A stretch of 64,000 bases of DNA from Tistrella bauzanensis (GTDB taxonomy: Bacteria > Pseudomonadota > Alphaproteobacteria > Tistrellales > Tistrellaceae), in assembly GCF_014636235.1 (NCBI RefSeq), contig NZ_BMDZ01000029.1, positions 1-64,000 of the forward strand, given 5' to 3'. Shown here piece by piece: positions 63,043 to 64,000 of this stretch. Position numbers and translations under genes: made by a program. Position 1 is the stretch's first letter; every line of letters starts with the position of its first letter. A model generated the notes under the pieces. That model was given only the letters and a program-made list of their open reading frames with translations. It searched no databases and was not told where the DNA came from.

Positions 63043-64000
63043 ATGATGCCCCGCATCCTGACCCAGACGGCACGCGCCGCCCTTGCCGGCGCCGCGGCGC
63101 TTGGCTTCGCCACCGCCGCCCACGCAGCCGACAAGACCAGCATCGATTTCTATTATCCAGTCGCGGTCGGCGGCCCGATCACCAAACTGATCGACGATTA
63201 TGTCGCGCGCTTCGAGGCCGAGAACCCCGCCATCGACGTGAACCCGATCTATGCCGGCAGCTATCAGGACACGGTCACCAAGGCGCTGACCGCGTTCAAG
63301 GGTGGCGATGCCCCCGAAGTGGCGGTGATGCTGTCGACCGACATGTACACGCTGATCGATGAAGGCGCGATCGTGCCCTTCGACGACATCGCCACCACCC
63401 CGGAACAGAAGGCCCTGCCCGACGCGTTCTATCCGGCGTTCATGGCCAACAGCCAGGCCGGCGGCAAGACCTGGGGCATTCCGTTCCAGCGTTCCACCAT
63501 CGTCGCCTTCTGGAACAAGGATGCCTTCCGCGAGGCCGGACTCGACCCCGAGAAGGGCCCCGACAGCTGGGCCGAGTATGTCGACTATGGCCACAAGCTG
63601 ACGAAGCGCGATGCCGCCGGCAACGTCACCCGCTGGGGCGTGCAGATCCCATCCTCGGGCTTCCCCTACTGGCTGTTTCAGGCCCTGACCACCCAGAACG
63701 ACATCGAACTGGCCACAGATGACGGTACGGTCACCAATTTCGACGATCCAAAGGTGATCGAGGCGCTGAGCTTCTGGCGCAGCCTGTCGGCCGACGAGAA
63801 GATCCATGCCCCCGGCATCGTTGAATGGGGCACCACGCCGCGCGACTTCTTCGAAGGCAAGGCGGCGATGATCTGGACCACCACCGGCAATCTGACCAAT
63901 ATCCGCAAGAACGCGCCGTTCGACTTCGGCGTCGGCATGCTGCCGGCCAAGACCCGGCGCGGATCGCCCACCGGCGGCGGCAATTTTTATGTGCTGTCGC
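63043..64000 (+). CDS. ugpB: ABC transporter substrate-binding protein, UgpB-like (5' part)
   Basis: The reading frame is open to the end of the window, so only the first 319 codons are seen. It starts with a signal peptide (TARAALAGAAALGFATAAHA) and continues with family-1 solute-binding motifs: FYYPVAVGGPITKLIDDYVA, NPIYAGSYQDTVTKALTAFK, and GGDAPEVAVMLSTDMYTLID, as in UgpB. GGAGGA lies eight bases before the ATG. The ligand is probably glycerol-3-phosphate or a related diester. Permease genes are expected beyond the window. Confidence 0.88.
   Translation, partial: MMPRILTQTARAALAGAAALGFATAAHAADKTSIDFYYPVAVGGPITKLIDDYVARFEAENPAIDVNPIYAGSYQDTVTKALTAFKGGDAPEVAVMLSTDMYTLIDEGAIVPFDDIATTPEQKALPDAFYPAFMANSQAGGKTWGIPFQRSTIVAFWNKDAFREAGLDPEKGPDSWAEYVDYGHKLTKRDAAGNVTRWGVQIPSSGFPYWLFQALTTQNDIELATDDGTVTNFDDPKVIEALSFWRSLSADEKIHAPGIVEWGTTPRDFFEGKAAMIWTTTGNLTNIRKNAPFDFGVGMLPAKTRRGSPTGGGNFYVLS

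Overview
The window reads as a chromosomal segment of a high-GC, Gram-negative alphaproteobacterium. The evidence is the alphaproteobacterial cobalamin gene set (cobQ, cobC), an hmu heme-uptake operon with hemP, a valine-degradation operon, an ugp-type ABC locus, and consistently GC-rich coding throughout. A Tistrella- or Rhodospirillales-like genome would fit, but that is inference. No rRNA, CRISPR array, transposase or phage gene was seen. There is one tRNA-like gene.

Layout. 1-1.45 kb: a B12-binding/radical SAM protein that stops early, downstream of a tRNA-Leu-like gene with an abnormal anticodon arm. 1.6-4 kb: nucleoside transporter (nupC) with a LysR regulator. 4.2-7.9 kb: valine catabolism operon (mmsA, acyl-CoA dehydrogenase, mmsB) closed by a terminator. 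8-9.2 kb: HAD phosphatase and ABM-type monooxygenase. 9.3-14.7 kb: iron operon of imelysin, diheme DUF1111, imelysin and DUF1513 genes behind a Fur-like box. 14.8-21 kb: amidase, LysR, rhodanese, hrpB, SIMPL protein. 21.4-27.1 kb: PRC-barrel protein, then a cobalamin riboswitch with btuB-cobQ-cobC. 27.2-38.8 kb: two GH17 membrane proteins, one fused to a GT2 glucan synthase, flanking a divergent CDF protein, pirin, agmatine deiminase, glucokinase, LysR and an EamA transporter. 38.9-41.8 kb: exbB-exbD-exbD-tonB behind a second Fur-like box. 42-46 kb: lipoprotein, outer-membrane barrel, mscL, an orphan P450. 46.1-52.8 kb: hmuR-hemP-hmuS-hmuT-hmuU-hmuV heme operon with a third Fur-like box. 52.9-57.5 kb: Lrp/LysE pair, two unknown genes, CobW-type metallochaperone with a WD40 partner. 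57.6-60.7 kb: autotransporter subtilase and GNAT. 61-64 kb: DeoR, ugpC-like ATPase and a ugpB-like binding protein cut by the window end.

How they work together. The dominant theme is metal and tetrapyrrole acquisition. The TonB/ExbB/ExbD complex can energise both TonB receptors here (BtuB and HmuR). Heme is imported by HmuTUV and handled by HmuS. The imelysin/diheme operon is a second iron-linked envelope system. All three iron loci carry near-identical upstream sites (TGCAA-N-TCATTC core), so they probably form one Fur-type regulon. B12 uptake and late corrinoid synthesis share one riboswitch. A second theme is beta-glucan metabolism by the two GH17 proteins.

The most unusual items are the tRNA-like gene with an enlarged anticodon arm, the second ExbD lacking its channel aspartate, the CDF protein lacking most site-A metal ligands, and repeated short tandem duplications of 15-18 bp.
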